Positions 1 to 8,642 of a stretch of 64,000 nucleotides of DNA are shown one piece after another. The stretch is from Archangium gephyra. Its GTDB lineage: Bacteria; Myxococcota; Myxococcia; Myxococcales; Myxococcaceae. The translations under genes were made by a program, and so were the position numbers. Positions within the stretch are counted from its first letter, which is position 1. Each line of letters begins with the position of its first letter. Under the pieces are notes generated by a model that did not search any database, was not told the origin of the DNA, and was given only the letters and a program-made list of their open reading frames with translations. The stretch is from positions 10,812,501-10,876,500 of the forward strand of contig NZ_CP011509.1 of the NCBI RefSeq assembly GCF_001027285.1. The letters run 5' to 3'.

Positions 1-843
1 CGTCGACACCAACCCGCCGCCGCCCGAAAACCACGTGGGAGGCTTCAGTATGCCCCTGCCGAACGCCTCGGAGCGGATGGTGCGGGTGCGCGCGGGGTCC
101 GCCGTGTACAGCGCGGCCAGACGGTGCTGCCGGTCCTCGGGGCACCAGAACGTGGTGTCCCGCATCCCGAGCGGACCGAGGATGCGCTCGTTGAAGAAGG
201 CCTCGAGCGTCTGCCCGGATACGACCTCGACGAGCCGGCCGAGCACGTCCGTGGCCACCGAGTAGTTCCACTCGGCACCGGGCTGGAAGGCGAGTGGGAT
301 CTCCGCCCAACCGCGGACGCACGCGGCGAGGTCCATGCCTTCCGGTCCGCCGAGCTCGAAGCCCCGGAGCCGGTACATCTCATCGGTGACGTGCACACGG
401 TGGAAGCCGTACGTGAGCCCCGCGGTGTGCGTGAGCAGGTGCCACACGCGGATGGGCTCGATCGCGGGCACGGTGACGGGCCGGGCCGCGGAGCCACCGA
501 CGTAGACGCGCGGCTGGGAGAACTCGGGCAACCACCTGCTGACGGGGTCGGTCAGCTCGAACGCGCCCTCCTCCCACAGCATCATCGCCGCGATGGAGGT
601 GATGGGCTTCGTCATGGAGTAGATGCGCCAGAGGGTGTCCGTCTCGACGGGACGGCCCGCTTCCTTGTCGGCGAGCCCGTACGACGACAGGTGCGCGACC
701 TTGCGGCGGCGGGACACCATCACCTGCCAGCCGGCGAGCCGCCCGTCGTCCACATACCGCCGGAGATGCGTGTCGATGCGCCGCAGCCGCCGCGCATCCA
801 GGCCGACCTCACCCGGGTCGACGTTGATGCCAAAGTCCGCCAT
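1..843 (-). CDS. Serine hydrolase of the beta-lactamase (class C / esterase EstB-like) family, partial
   Basis: The frame starts at an ATG at 843 and runs off the window edge, so only the N-terminal 281 residues are visible. The serine-nucleophile motif SMTK is present (Ser76, Lys79), followed by a Tyr-Ser-Val motif at about residue 194 that takes the place of the class C YxN triad. The visible part ends in a Gly-rich GGGGLVST segment typical of these hydrolases. No signal peptide is visible, so a cytoplasmic esterase or amidase is more likely than a true periplasmic beta-lactamase. Family members hydrolyse esters, D-amino peptides or lactams, and the substrate cannot be read from sequence. 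The C-terminal third is missing. Confidence 0.88.
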   Translation of the reverse strand, partial: MADFGINVDPGEVGLDARRLRRIDTHLRRYVDDGRLAGWQVMVSRRRKVAHLSSYGLADKEAGRPVETDTLWRIYSMTKPITSIAAMMLWEEGAFELTDPVSRWLPEFSQPRVYVGGSAARPVTVPAIEPIRVWHLLTHTAGLTYGFHRVHVTDEMYRLRGFELGGPEGMDLAACVRGWAEIPLAFQPGAEWNYSVATDVLGRLVEVVSGQTLEAFFNERILGPLGMRDTTFWCPEDRQHRLAALYTADPARTRTIRSEAFGRGILKPPTWFSGGGGLVST

Positions 844-945
844 CCGTTGATTCTCCCTCGAGGACGCCGAGCACGACGTCCACGGGCGAGGAGCCGTCAC
901 TCCCGGCGGAGCATGGCACGGGTGACGCGATGCGCAAGCCGGGGT

Positions 946-2850
946 CTACTTGACGAAGCCGAACGGTGGAGCGTCTTCGGTCCCCGTGGGGCACCGGAGG
1001 CCGACCGCATGGAAATGGGAGCCATACGTCCGGTGGTAGCAGCGCCGGAGCGCTCGCGGCGTCTCTCCGTTCTTGCTGGCCGAGACGTAGAAGAGCGGCG
1101 TGCTGCCTCCCGTGATGGCCGGGGCGGGGCACTCGGCCTGGGGATTGATGGAAAGGAAGTGCTTGCCGTTGTTGGTGTTGTAACAGCGGTACACCGCCGT
1201 GCGCCCGGTGCCTGCCGCCGAGAAGGCGATGAACGGTCCCGCCTGGTACTCGGGCTCGCCCGTATTGACGCAGAAGTCGTTCGTGCCCGGGAAACGATTG
1301 CAGACAGCGCGCCAGTAGATGCTCGAAAGGAAGGGGGAGATCTCCGAGCGGCTGACGGAGACAAAATGCTTGAAGGCGAAGCCGTTGCCCTGGTTGACCT
1401 CGGCGAGGCTGTGGACGTTCACGTAGTCATGCCCCAGGTTGCAGCAATCCACGCCCCCCACGGCGCCACAGGTACCGCTCTTGTAGCGGTTGATGCAGGA
1501 GCGCGTGAGGTCCCAGTAGAGGGAGCCATACTCGTGGGTGGGCTCGAGGTCGCGGGTGAACTCGGCGCCGTACCCATCGATGAACTGCTTGACGCCATGG
1601 GCGTCGTACTCCAGGCCGGAGGCGTAGAGGTTGGGCAGGTGGCCATAGGCCGAGTCCCAGCGTCCGCTCGCATGCTCATTGAATCCGGAGACGAGCAGAT
1701 AGGTGGGCCGGAGGGAGAAGGCACGCCGGAATTGCTTCTTGAGCGTGAGGCCGCGCAGCTTCCCGGGTGACTGGAACGGCAGGCTGGGGTAGCCGCCCTC
1801 GTGCTGATAGCTGGGGCCCACGGTCACCGACGAGCCGATGGCACTGCCCGAGGTCCAGGGCTGGTTGCACTCGGCGAGCTCCACCAGGCTGGTGACGGGC
1901 TTGCCGCTCACGGTACACGGGGACATGAAGGCCCAGCGGTAGGAACTCCCGAAGGAGCCGTCCGCGTTGGCGTGCGTCCACATGGGCACCGGACGCACGT
2001 CGGCGGCCCCGCCGTTGAGATGGATGCTGTGGAGGAGGGAGGCATCGGGACGGCGGCTGTCCGCTGCATCCACGTAGAAGAAGACCTTGCGACCCTGCTC
2101 GCTTCCACCCGCCTCGTGCGTGAGCGCGAGGTCCGGATAGGTGTTGTAGAGCTTCAGGTAGCGCTGCCAGAGCGTCGAGCCCGCCGGCGTGGGCGCCCAG
2201 ACGGCGATCTGCGGTGTGGGGATGCCCTGGGCGCGCAGCTTGTCCCATTCGCGGAAGAGGATCTCCGCCGGCCGGAGCGCGAGCAGCAGGGTGCCCGCGT
2301 CGAGCGCCACGTTGTTCGACAGATCGAGGATGACGTAGTCGATGCCCGCCGCGACGAGCATCTGCGCATGGCGGGCAGCGGTGCCGGCGGGATCCGGGCA
2401 CCACCAGTTGTTGGCGTGTGCCACGGCATCCGCGGGGTACGTGGGGTCGGTGACCGTCTCGTACAGGCAATAGAAACCCGCCTGCGGCTGGTGGTGGTAC
2501 AGGTAGCCGACGGCGAAACCGTTATCGGGGTTGCCTCCGTAGAACTGGGAGTAGGTGTTCGTCCCCCGCAGCACCTTCTCCACCGTCACGCTCGTCCCGG
2601 AGGTGTTCGAGGTGAAGGTCGGCGGAGTGTGGTTGACGAAGTAGAGGATGCCGACGCGGTGCGTTGGGTCGTACCCCGCGATGGTGCGGTGGGAGCCACG
2701 GACGAGGGACTGCTCCCCGAGGGCCCGAGGGAGGACCTCGAGGAGTCCCTCGGAGTCCGAAGGCAGAGGACTGCATCCAGGCAGGCCCGCAACGAAGCAT
2801 CCCAGTCCGAGCAGCAGCAAGGTCGTGAAGAAATGGCGCGAAGGTCTCAT
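946..2850 (-). CDS. Large secreted lipoprotein, possibly glycoside-hydrolase-like
   Basis: A 634-residue protein beginning with a lipoprotein signal peptide: Arg residues, a leucine-rich core, and a lipobox LPGC near residue 26. A good Shine-Dalgarno (GGGGAGA) lies upstream of the ATG. The central part has short stretches such as DYVILDLSNN, reminiscent of the barrel strands of GH99/GH71-like hydrolases. The last 80 residues contain two related Tyr/Cys/His-rich units (around YRCYN and RCYHR, each followed by a HF segment). They resemble the DUF5648-type repeats found at the ends of secreted bacterial proteins. Export and lipidation are well supported; the enzymatic role is a guess. It follows the PhnD-like gene by 66 bases on the same strand. 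Confidence 0.75.
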   Translation of the reverse strand: MRPSRHFFTTLLLLGLGCFVAGLPGCSPLPSDSEGLLEVLPRALGEQSLVRGSHRTIAGYDPTHRVGILYFVNHTPPTFTSNTSGTSVTVEKVLRGTNTYSQFYGGNPDNGFAVGYLYHHQPQAGFYCLYETVTDPTYPADAVAHANNWWCPDPAGTAARHAQMLVAAGIDYVILDLSNNVALDAGTLLLALRPAEILFREWDKLRAQGIPTPQIAVWAPTPAGSTLWQRYLKLYNTYPDLALTHEAGGSEQGRKVFFYVDAADSRRPDASLLHSIHLNGGAADVRPVPMWTHANADGSFGSSYRWAFMSPCTVSGKPVTSLVELAECNQPWTSGSAIGSSVTVGPSYQHEGGYPSLPFQSPGKLRGLTLKKQFRRAFSLRPTYLLVSGFNEHASGRWDSAYGHLPNLYASGLEYDAHGVKQFIDGYGAEFTRDLEPTHEYGSLYWDLTRSCINRYKSGTCGAVGGVDCCNLGHDYVNVHSLAEVNQGNGFAFKHFVSVSRSEISPFLSSIYWRAVCNRFPGTNDFCVNTGEPEYQAGPFIAFSAAGTGRTAVYRCYNTNNGKHFLSINPQAECPAPAITGGSTPLFYVSASKNGETPRALRRCYHRTYGSHFHAVGLRCPTGTEDAPPFGFVK

Positions 2851-2916
2851 GTTGGCTCTCCCCTCAGGAAGAGGCCGTGAGACCGCCGCCGTCTCGGAAA
2901 TAACGCTCTCGGAGGC

Positions 2917-3738
2917 TCAGAGGCTCGCGAGCGCCACGCGGTAGAGGGCCCGGTAGCCCATCCGCGGCGCGGGCTCGAAGCGCTCCGCCGAGAACAGCTC
3001 TTCCAAGAGGCGCTTGCCGTCCTCGCTCTCGTGCAGGCTCAGCAGCGCGCGCTCCAGCTGGCCCGCCAGCTCCGGCGCCACGCCCATGCCCACCGGCACC
3101 CCGTCATTGGGCGCCTCCTCGGTGTAGGCGATGAGCTCGAACGCCCCCCCCTTCCCCGGCAGCACCACCTCCACGCCGTCCGCGTACGTCAGCCCCGTGG
3201 ACTCCGGCGGGCAGAAGATGCTCGCCACGTCCGCCTGGCCACCCAGCACCGCCTCCAGGGCCGCCTTGTACGAGCCCGCGAACTGCTGCGCGGCGAACGT
3301 CTTCACCGGCTCGCGGCCCTTGGCCTTCAGGTACGCCACCGGCAGCAGGTAACCGCCCACCGAGTCCCGGTCCACCCACGCCACGCGCGTGCCCTGCAGC
3401 GACTCCAGCGTCAGCCCGGAGCCCGCCCGCGTCACCAGCGCCGAGCGGTAGGACGAGCGCCCGCGCCGCACTCCCCGCGCCAGCACCCGCACGCCCATGG
3501 CCTCCACCCGCGCGCACACGAAGGGCGGCGCCCACACGGCATCCGCCCGGCCCGCCAACAAGTCCTTGGCGAGCGCCTCGTAGGTGGCCGCCACGCTCAC
3601 CTCCACCTTGCGGCCCAGGGCCTTCTCGATGATCGCGGTCAACCGCTCGGCCCGCTCGCGCGCCTGCGCGTTGCCCAGCGAGGGCGGCAGACCGAAGCGG
3701 AAGGAGAATCGTGCCGGGTTGGGAGGAGGGGCGGACAT
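2917..3738 (-). CDS. PhnD/phosphonate-type substrate-binding-fold protein lacking a signal peptide
   Basis: 273 residues with the layout of PhnD-like periplasmic binding proteins. There is an N-terminal lobe with GRADAVWAPP, a hinge region with GTRVAWVDRDSVGGYLLP, and a second lobe with GGQADVASIF and a late PVGMGVAP segment. Known relatives bind phosphate, phosphonate or small oxyanions for ABC import. Here the N-terminus (MSAPPPNPARFSFRFG) shows no hydrophobic export signal and no ABC permease or ATPase lies nearby. A cytoplasmic ligand-sensing role is therefore as likely as transport. It starts 16 bases after the TerB gene ends and is probably the third gene of the ttcA operon. It contains a C8 homopolymer near 3143-3150. 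Confidence 0.8.
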   Translation of the reverse strand: MSAPPPNPARFSFRFGLPPSLGNAQARERAERLTAIIEKALGRKVEVSVAATYEALAKDLLAGRADAVWAPPFVCARVEAMGVRVLARGVRRGRSSYRSALVTRAGSGLTLESLQGTRVAWVDRDSVGGYLLPVAYLKAKGREPVKTFAAQQFAGSYKAALEAVLGGQADVASIFCPPESTGLTYADGVEVVLPGKGGAFELIAYTEEAPNDGVPVGMGVAPELAGQLERALLSLHESEDGKRLLEELFSAERFEPAPRMGYRALYRVALASL

Positions 3739-3754
3739 GGTCGGGAGCCCGTGT

Positions 3755-4579
3755 CTACGCCTCGCGGTCCAGCCGCGCCACTTCGTCGTCCGCCAGACCG
3801 AACGTCGCCTGGAGCATGTGCAGAATCCGCTGCTCGGCGAGGCTCGGCTCCTGGCCTCCCGCGTGGGCGATCTTCGTCGCCAGCCGGTAGGCCTTCAGCC
3901 GCTGCGTGTGCGTCGTCAGCCCGTGCGCCATCACCTGCAACCGGGCCGGCAGTCCCTCGGCGGCCAGCGCCGACACCGACTCGCTCACGAAGGCCTGCGC
4001 CCGCTCGGGGCTCACGTTGTGGAAGAGCGGATCCGACGCGAAGCTCTCCACCAGCGCCCGCGCCTCGGCCTCCTTCAGGTGCCCGTCCGCCGCGCTCACC
4101 AGCACCATCACCTCGGCGAACAGCCGCTCCAGCGGCTCACCCAGCGCCTCCGACAGGCTGCCTCCGCCCTCGATGACGTCGATGATCTGCGCCACCTCGT
4201 CCTCGGAGATGCCCAGCGCCGCCTGGAACGTCTTGAGCAGGCCCAGCTCCGTGCGCGTGGCCCGGTGGTCCGAGAACGCGATGGACGCCGCCAGCCCGAA
4301 GGCCAGCATCCGGTTCTTGTGGTTGGGCAGCCGCGCCCGCAGCGAGGCCAGAATCTCCTCCAGGTCGTGCGCCGCCGACAGCCGCTGGGCGCTCGCCTCC
4401 ACCAGCGCGTTGAGCTCGTCGGGCTTCGTCCCCTCGAACTCGGGGCGCTCGATGACGCGCCGCAACAACGTCTGCAACTCGCGCTGGGACACCCGGCCAT
4501 CCGCCATGGCCGCCAACAGCATGACCTCCACCAGCGCCGCGTTCCGCTCCTTGCGCGCCTTCACCGCTTCCTTAGGCAT
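3755..4579 (-). CDS. Protein with two TerB-like domains
   Basis: 274 residues, almost entirely helical, built from two TerB-like halves. Each half has the typical acidic [16 protein letters not shown] or [16 protein letters not shown] segment (about residues 20-36 and 147-162), where the Asp/Glu residues correspond to the metal-binding surface of TerB. TerB was named for tellurite resistance, but most homologues are stress or envelope-associated proteins of unknown action, and no other ter genes are present here. The gene overlaps the end of ttcA by eight bases and has a strong Shine-Dalgarno (AGGGAGGG) inside ttcA, so it is co-transcribed and probably translationally coupled. Confidence 0.85.
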   Translation of the reverse strand: MPKEAVKARKERNAALVEVMLLAAMADGRVSQRELQTLLRRVIERPEFEGTKPDELNALVEASAQRLSAAHDLEEILASLRARLPNHKNRMLAFGLAASIAFSDHRATRTELGLLKTFQAALGISEDEVAQIIDVIEGGGSLSEALGEPLERLFAEVMVLVSAADGHLKEAEARALVESFASDPLFHNVSPERAQAFVSESVSALAAEGLPARLQVMAHGLTTHTQRLKAYRLATKIAHAGGQEPSLAEQRILHMLQATFGLADDEVARLDREA

Positions 4580-5432
4580 CCGCCAGCCCTCCCTGGATTC
4601 GTGCTGCGGTCGTCGTCTGCGCCTGCGCTTCCTCAGGTGGAGTACCCTCGGACGCGAGCGAGGAGAAGTCGAAAACGCTCTTGTCCAGCAGGTGGCTCGG
4701 CCGCACGTTGCTCATGGCGGAGAGCACGCTCTGGCGGACGTTGGGAATCTCCTTGCCCAGCTCCTCCATCAGCTTCTGCATCCGCTTGCGCTGGAGGTTC
4801 TCCTGCGTGCCGCACAGGTCACACGGGATGATGGGGAACTGCCGGGCCTCGGCGTAGGCGGCGAGCTCCTTCTCCGGCGCGTAGCACAGGGGGCGGATGA
4901 CGGTGTTGCGCCCATCGTCGCTCTTGAGGATGGGCGGCATCGCCTTGAGCGAGCCGGCGAAGAAGAGGTTGAGCAGCAGGGTGTGGATGAGGTCATCCCG
5001 GTGGTGGCCGAGGGCGATCTTGTTGCAGCCCAGCTCCACCGCCGCCGTATAGAGGATGCCGCGGCGCATGCGGGAGCAGACGGCGCACTGCGTCTTCCCG
5101 GGAGGCGTCTTCTCCAGGACGATGGAGTAGGTGTCCTCCTTGAGCATCTTGTAGGCGAAGCCCTCGGACTTGAACCAGCCCTCGAGCTTGTCTGCGGGGA
5201 AGCCGGGGTGGCCCTGGTCGAGGTTCACCGCCAGCAGGTCGAACTTCACGGGCGCGCGGCGCTGAAGCTCCCGGAGGAGGTACAGCATGGAGTACGAGTC
5301 CTTGCCACCGGACACACCCACCATGATGCGGTCCCCCTCGGAGATGAGGGAGTAGTCCGAAATGGCACGGCCCATGTGGCCGAGCAGGCTCTTCTCGAGG
5401 CGAAGGACGTCGGGGTTCATCGGGGTTGTCAT
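4572..5432 (-). CDS. ttcA: tRNA 2-thiocytidine(32) synthetase TtcA
   Basis: 286 residues. It activates C32 of certain tRNAs with ATP and inserts sulfur, acting in the cytoplasm with an iron-sulfur cluster. The PP-loop SGGKDS (residues 41-46) binds ATP. Two cysteine pairs, CAVC (116-119) and CDLC (204-207), are the cluster and sulfur-relay ligands of the TtcA/TtuA group. GHHRDD (about 142-147) is also diagnostic. Two ATGs are possible (5432 or 5420); the longer is used. It is divergent from the RNase D gene across a 66-base AT-richer spacer and leads an operon with the TerB and PhnD-like genes. The last 30 or so residues are low in recognisable features. Confidence 0.95.
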   Translation of the reverse strand: MTTPMNPDVLRLEKSLLGHMGRAISDYSLISEGDRIMVGVSGGKDSYSMLYLLRELQRRAPVKFDLLAVNLDQGHPGFPADKLEGWFKSEGFAYKMLKEDTYSIVLEKTPPGKTQCAVCSRMRRGILYTAAVELGCNKIALGHHRDDLIHTLLLNLFFAGSLKAMPPILKSDDGRNTVIRPLCYAPEKELAAYAEARQFPIIPCDLCGTQENLQRKRMQKLMEELGKEIPNVRQSVLSAMSNVRPSHLLDKSVFDFSSLASEGTPPEEAQAQTTTAARIQGGLADA

Positions 5433-5498
5433 CCTAGCGGCGGCTTAGGAAAAAACACGCTACACGTACATACCTGGTCCGGTAGCCTGCTCTCCGCC

Positions 5499-6665
5499 AT
5501 GCCGACCTTCCCACAAGGTGCGCAGGACATCGTCGATTCACCGGGGGCCCAGGCGGCCGCCCGGAAGCTCGAAGCGGCTCGGGAGATAGCCGTGGACGTG
5601 GAGGCGGATGCGATGCACGCCTTCCGCGCCCGCCTGTGCTTCCTCCAGGTAGCCACGGACGAGGAGGTGCTCCTCTTCGACACGCTCCAGCCCGGGGTGG
5701 AGCCCGCGCTCCTGGCCCCGGTGATGGAGGACCCGGAGCGGACCAAGTTCTTCCATGCCGCGGGAGGGGATCTGCCCTACCTGGCCGAGGCGGGCGTGCG
5801 GGTGCGGGGGCTGTTCGACACGCACCGGGCGGCGACGCTGCTGGGCTGGCCCAAGGTGGGGCTGGCGGACCTGGCGCGCGAGCGGCTGGGCGTGGAGCTG
5901 CCGAAGGAGCACCAGCAGTCGGACTTCTCGCTGAGGCCGCTGCCGCCGGGGATGCGGGACTACATCGCCAACGACGTACGCTACCTCGTGGAGCTGGGCC
6001 GCCTGGTGAGGGAGGAGACGCGCAAGGCGGACATCCTCGAGGAGGTGCTGCTCGACTGCCAGCGCATGTGCGACGAGGCGGCGGCGAGGCCGGACGTGGG
6101 GGCGGACTTCAAGCCGCGCCTGCCGAAGGCGGGGCTGACGCCGGGGCAGCTGGTGCTGGCCAACGCGATTGCCCAGGCGCTGCACCGCAAGCGGCTGGAG
6201 TGGGCCGAGGCGGAGAACGTGCCCATGGGGCGGATGCTCTCCAACATGGCCATCTCGGACATCGCGGTGAAGCCGCCGGGCAATCCGCGGGAGCTGGCGA
6301 AGGCGGCGGGAGTCCGGGGCGCCTTCGTGAGGGCGCACGGGGAGGAGATCATCGCCCTGGTGCGTGAGCTGCTGGAGAAGTCGCGGCGGGGCGAGCTGAA
6401 GCCGGCGGAGGAGCAGAAGGGGCCGAAGGACGCGAACCGGCGCAAGCGCGAGGAGGCGCTGAAGTCGTGGCGCTCGGAGAAGGCGTCGGCGCGGAAGGTG
6501 ACACCGTCGGTGGTGCTGCCCAACCCGGTGTTCGACGTGCTCGTGTCACGGCCCCCGGCGAACCTGGACGAGCTGAGGGCGGTGCCGTACTTCGGCGACA
6601 AGCGGGTGGAGCTGTACGGAGAGGACCTGCTGACACTGCTCGCCCAGCACCCCGTGCAGGGCTGA
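5499..6665 (+). CDS. rnd: Ribonuclease D-like 3'-5' exonuclease with HRDC region
   Basis: 388 residues. The N-terminal DEDD exonuclease domain shows the first metal pair in DVEAD (Asp33, Glu35), a second Asp in GGDLPYL (about residue 92), and the DEDDy Tyr/Asp in the YIANDVRYL segment (about 154-160). Two HRDC-like helical regions follow (about 205-285 and 345-385), joined by a basic Lys/Arg/Glu-rich linker. RNase D trims the 3' ends of stable RNA precursors. The chosen ATG sits where homology to the fold begins; the open frame extends far upstream but only as a shadow of ttcA. A palindromic repeat begins eleven bases after the stop codon. Confidence 0.9.
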   Translation: MPTFPQGAQDIVDSPGAQAAARKLEAAREIAVDVEADAMHAFRARLCFLQVATDEEVLLFDTLQPGVEPALLAPVMEDPERTKFFHAAGGDLPYLAEAGVRVRGLFDTHRAATLLGWPKVGLADLARERLGVELPKEHQQSDFSLRPLPPGMRDYIANDVRYLVELGRLVREETRKADILEEVLLDCQRMCDEAAARPDVGADFKPRLPKAGLTPGQLVLANAIAQALHRKRLEWAEAENVPMGRMLSNMAISDIAVKPPGNPRELAKAAGVRGAFVRAHGEEIIALVRELLEKSRRGELKPAEEQKGPKDANRRKREEALKSWRSEKASARKVTPSVVLPNPVFDVLVSRPPANLDELRAVPYFGDKRVELYGEDLLTLLAQHPVQG

Positions 6666-6675
6666 GCCGCTACCT

Positions 6676-6717
6676 CCCCTCTCCCTCCGGGAGAGGGACG
6701 GGGTGAGGGTATCCGGG
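6676..6717. repeat. Dispersed palindromic repeat, copy 1
   Basis: Inverted repeat CCCTCTCCC / GGGAGAGGG with a two- to four-base loop, followed by the tail CGGGGTGAGGGTATCCGGG. The same unit recurs at 12011, 20643, 24763, 28676 and 29968. This copy starts eleven bases after the RNase D stop and could fold into a 3' mRNA hairpin. The rest of the 158-base gap to the next gene shows nothing else recognisable. Confidence 0.85.
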
Positions 6718-6823
6718 CCCGTGCTCCCCACTGGGCACGGGGGTCCATGGTGACGAAGGTCTGCTACCCAGGGGTCCCTCCCGTCAGACGCACGCCGCCC
6801 GTCACACCTCCGGTAACAACACC

Positions 6824-7387
6824 ATGACGCCCACTCGCGATCAGCTGCTTTCGATTGCCCTGGATTATTGGCCTTCGTTCAAGGACTACGAACAAGAGCC
6901 GAGCCCAGAGGATGAAAGGCGTTTCGCGGTCTGCAAGCAGAAGTTGCAGGAGCACGACCGCTGGCGGGCATTTCTCAGGGACCTCAGAAGGGAGTTACCG
7001 GAGTCCACCATCGGTGACTACACCGGGCCGGGGCCCTGCTTTTGTTGCGTGGCCTATCCGGATCGGAATCTGCCGCAGCCCCCCTTGCGTTGGGTCGTTG
7101 CCGCCTGCGTCAGCTTCCTGGCGCCCGTCTACACCGTCTACGGCGTGCAATTCGACTACAGCGACAACGAGCGCGTCTTCAAGCAGCTCGCCCTCTGGCC
7201 GCTTCCGTCCGAGATACAGGCCACGGCCCATATCATCGCCAGGAGAATCGAGGAGACCTTCCAGGTGACCGCGCTTCCGCACGAACTGGCCGAGCTCCGC
7301 GTCCCGCTCTTCGTGCAGTTCACGGAGCCGCCAGAGACGCGGCTCTTTCATGCGCTCTTCCTGGACAACCCCGAGAACCTGCCTTGA
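6824..7387 (+). CDS. Hypothetical protein, myxobacterial orphan family
   Basis: 187 residues, soluble, with no signal peptide or membrane helix. Visible features are a Trp/aromatic-rich N-terminal half, a Cys-x-Cys-Cys cluster (CFCC near residue 73) in a Pro/Gly-rich stretch, and a conserved-looking block around VYTVYGVQFDY. Its base composition is visibly less GC-rich than its neighbours, with A/T at many third positions, which suggests transfer or weak selection. No good Shine-Dalgarno is present. I recall similar proteins as a paralogous myxobacterial family, but no function is established. An immunity or toxin-accessory role is only a possibility. It is convergent with the next gene, 15 bases away. 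Confidence 0.65.
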   Translation: MTPTRDQLLSIALDYWPSFKDYEQEPSPEDERRFAVCKQKLQEHDRWRAFLRDLRRELPESTIGDYTGPGPCFCCVAYPDRNLPQPPLRWVVAACVSFLAPVYTVYGVQFDYSDNERVFKQLALWPLPSEIQATAHIIARRIEETFQVTALPHELAELRVPLFVQFTEPPETRLFHALFLDNPENLP

Positions 7388-7402
7388 CGAGAGCTGGGGT
7401 AC

Positions 7403-8515
7403 CTACAGCGCGGACTGGACGGCCTGCTCCAGCTCCGCGCGGGTGGACCAGTCCACGGGGCGGCGGCCGCTGATCAACTCCAGCGTGTGGTTCGCGAAGG
7501 ACACCTTGGAGTCCTCGCCCACGCGCAGTTGGATGCGCTGGACGCCCTCGCGCAGGGCGGCGCGGCCGATCTTGTCCTTGGCCAGCGCCTCCAGCACCTC
7601 GCTTGCGCGGTCGGCCAGGAAGCCGAGGGCTCGCAGATCCTGGGAAGACGTCACCGCCACATCCGGAGCGAGCTCCACGGAGATCGAGGTCTCCAGCAAT
7701 CCTCGGAGCTGCGCCTCCAGCGACGCGAGCCGGCGCCGGAGCTGGAGCTGCGACGGAGTGGGAGGCGCGTCCCTGCGCAGGGAGCCGAACGCGGGCGCAT
7801 CGTGCACGGAGATGGCCTCGATGGTGCCCACGGGGACGATGACCACGTCATCGTAGGGAATGCCGCTCTCCCGAGGCACGTACACGAGCACGGCGCGGCC
7901 CTCGCGGCGATCCTCCAACACCTCGCGCAGGATGCCGGTGACTCCCCTTCCGCTGCGCAGCAGCAACGTCATCCTCGGGAGCAACAGGGGAATGCCGGCC
8001 TGCTGCCGCCAGGCGAGCCGCTGCAGCACGGCGAGCACGGCATCCACGCCATGCGCCTTCCAGGACAGGAAGGGACCCAGAGGATCCTCCAGCGAGCCGC
8101 GCTCCTCGGGAACGGCCTCCAGCGCGTTCTGGATGGCCTCCTGGCGATCCTGGACATCATCGACGTTGCTGACGGGCTCATGGTCGAGCGTGAGCACCCC
8201 GTCCTGGAAGCGGACCATCCGGGAGCCCGAGGACGCGCCGGTGGTGTTGCGGATGACGACGCGCTTCAGGTTGCTCCGGAGCATCTCCCGGCCCAGGTTG
8301 TCGATGGCCAGCGTCTGGAGCGCTCCGATGAGGGGCGTGAAATAGACCTTCGGCCACGCCTCACCATAGAGGTGCTCATAGCCCTCCACGGCCAGGGTGT
8401 TCCAATCCACCTCGACGGGCACGTCGAAGTGGGCGGCATCGTCGATCTCTTTCTTGAGCTTCGGGAAAGTCTTCTCCTCGAACTCGCTGGCGGCCTTGCG
8501 CTCCGCGATTCCCAT
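7403..8515 (-). CDS. Hypothetical protein
   Basis: 370 residues, not recognised. A near-perfect Shine-Dalgarno (GGAGG, seven bases upstream) fixes the start at the ATG at 8515, although the frame opens further upstream. The protein is soluble and mixed alpha/beta, with no export signal. The middle (about residues 150-260) contains hydrophobic strands such as AVLVYVPRES and VVIVPVGTIEAI. A helical region rich in Leu/Arg follows (about 265-300) and may form a coiled coil. Codon bias is typical of the genome, so it is a real gene. It is divergent from the M1 peptidase gene across 127 bases. Confidence 0.75.
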   Translation of the reverse strand: MGIAERKAASEFEEKTFPKLKKEIDDAAHFDVPVEVDWNTLAVEGYEHLYGEAWPKVYFTPLIGALQTLAIDNLGREMLRSNLKRVVIRNTTGASSGSRMVRFQDGVLTLDHEPVSNVDDVQDRQEAIQNALEAVPEERGSLEDPLGPFLSWKAHGVDAVLAVLQRLAWRQQAGIPLLLPRMTLLLRSGRGVTGILREVLEDRREGRAVLVYVPRESGIPYDDVVIVPVGTIEAISVHDAPAFGSLRRDAPPTPSQLQLRRRLASLEAQLRGLLETSISVELAPDVAVTSSQDLRALGFLADRASEVLEALAKDKIGRAALREGVQRIQLRVGEDSKVSFANHTLELISGRRPVDWSTRAELEQAVQSAL

Positions 8516-8642
8516 CGTTCCTCCGGAAAAAGTCGGCGCAGTGTGGTCCAACCCCGGGCGCAATCAAAGCGTCCGCCGTGTGTGCTCCCACGCAATAGAA
8601 CCGGCACACAGGCGTTCTTTCGGCACTTCATCGAAGGACCCC

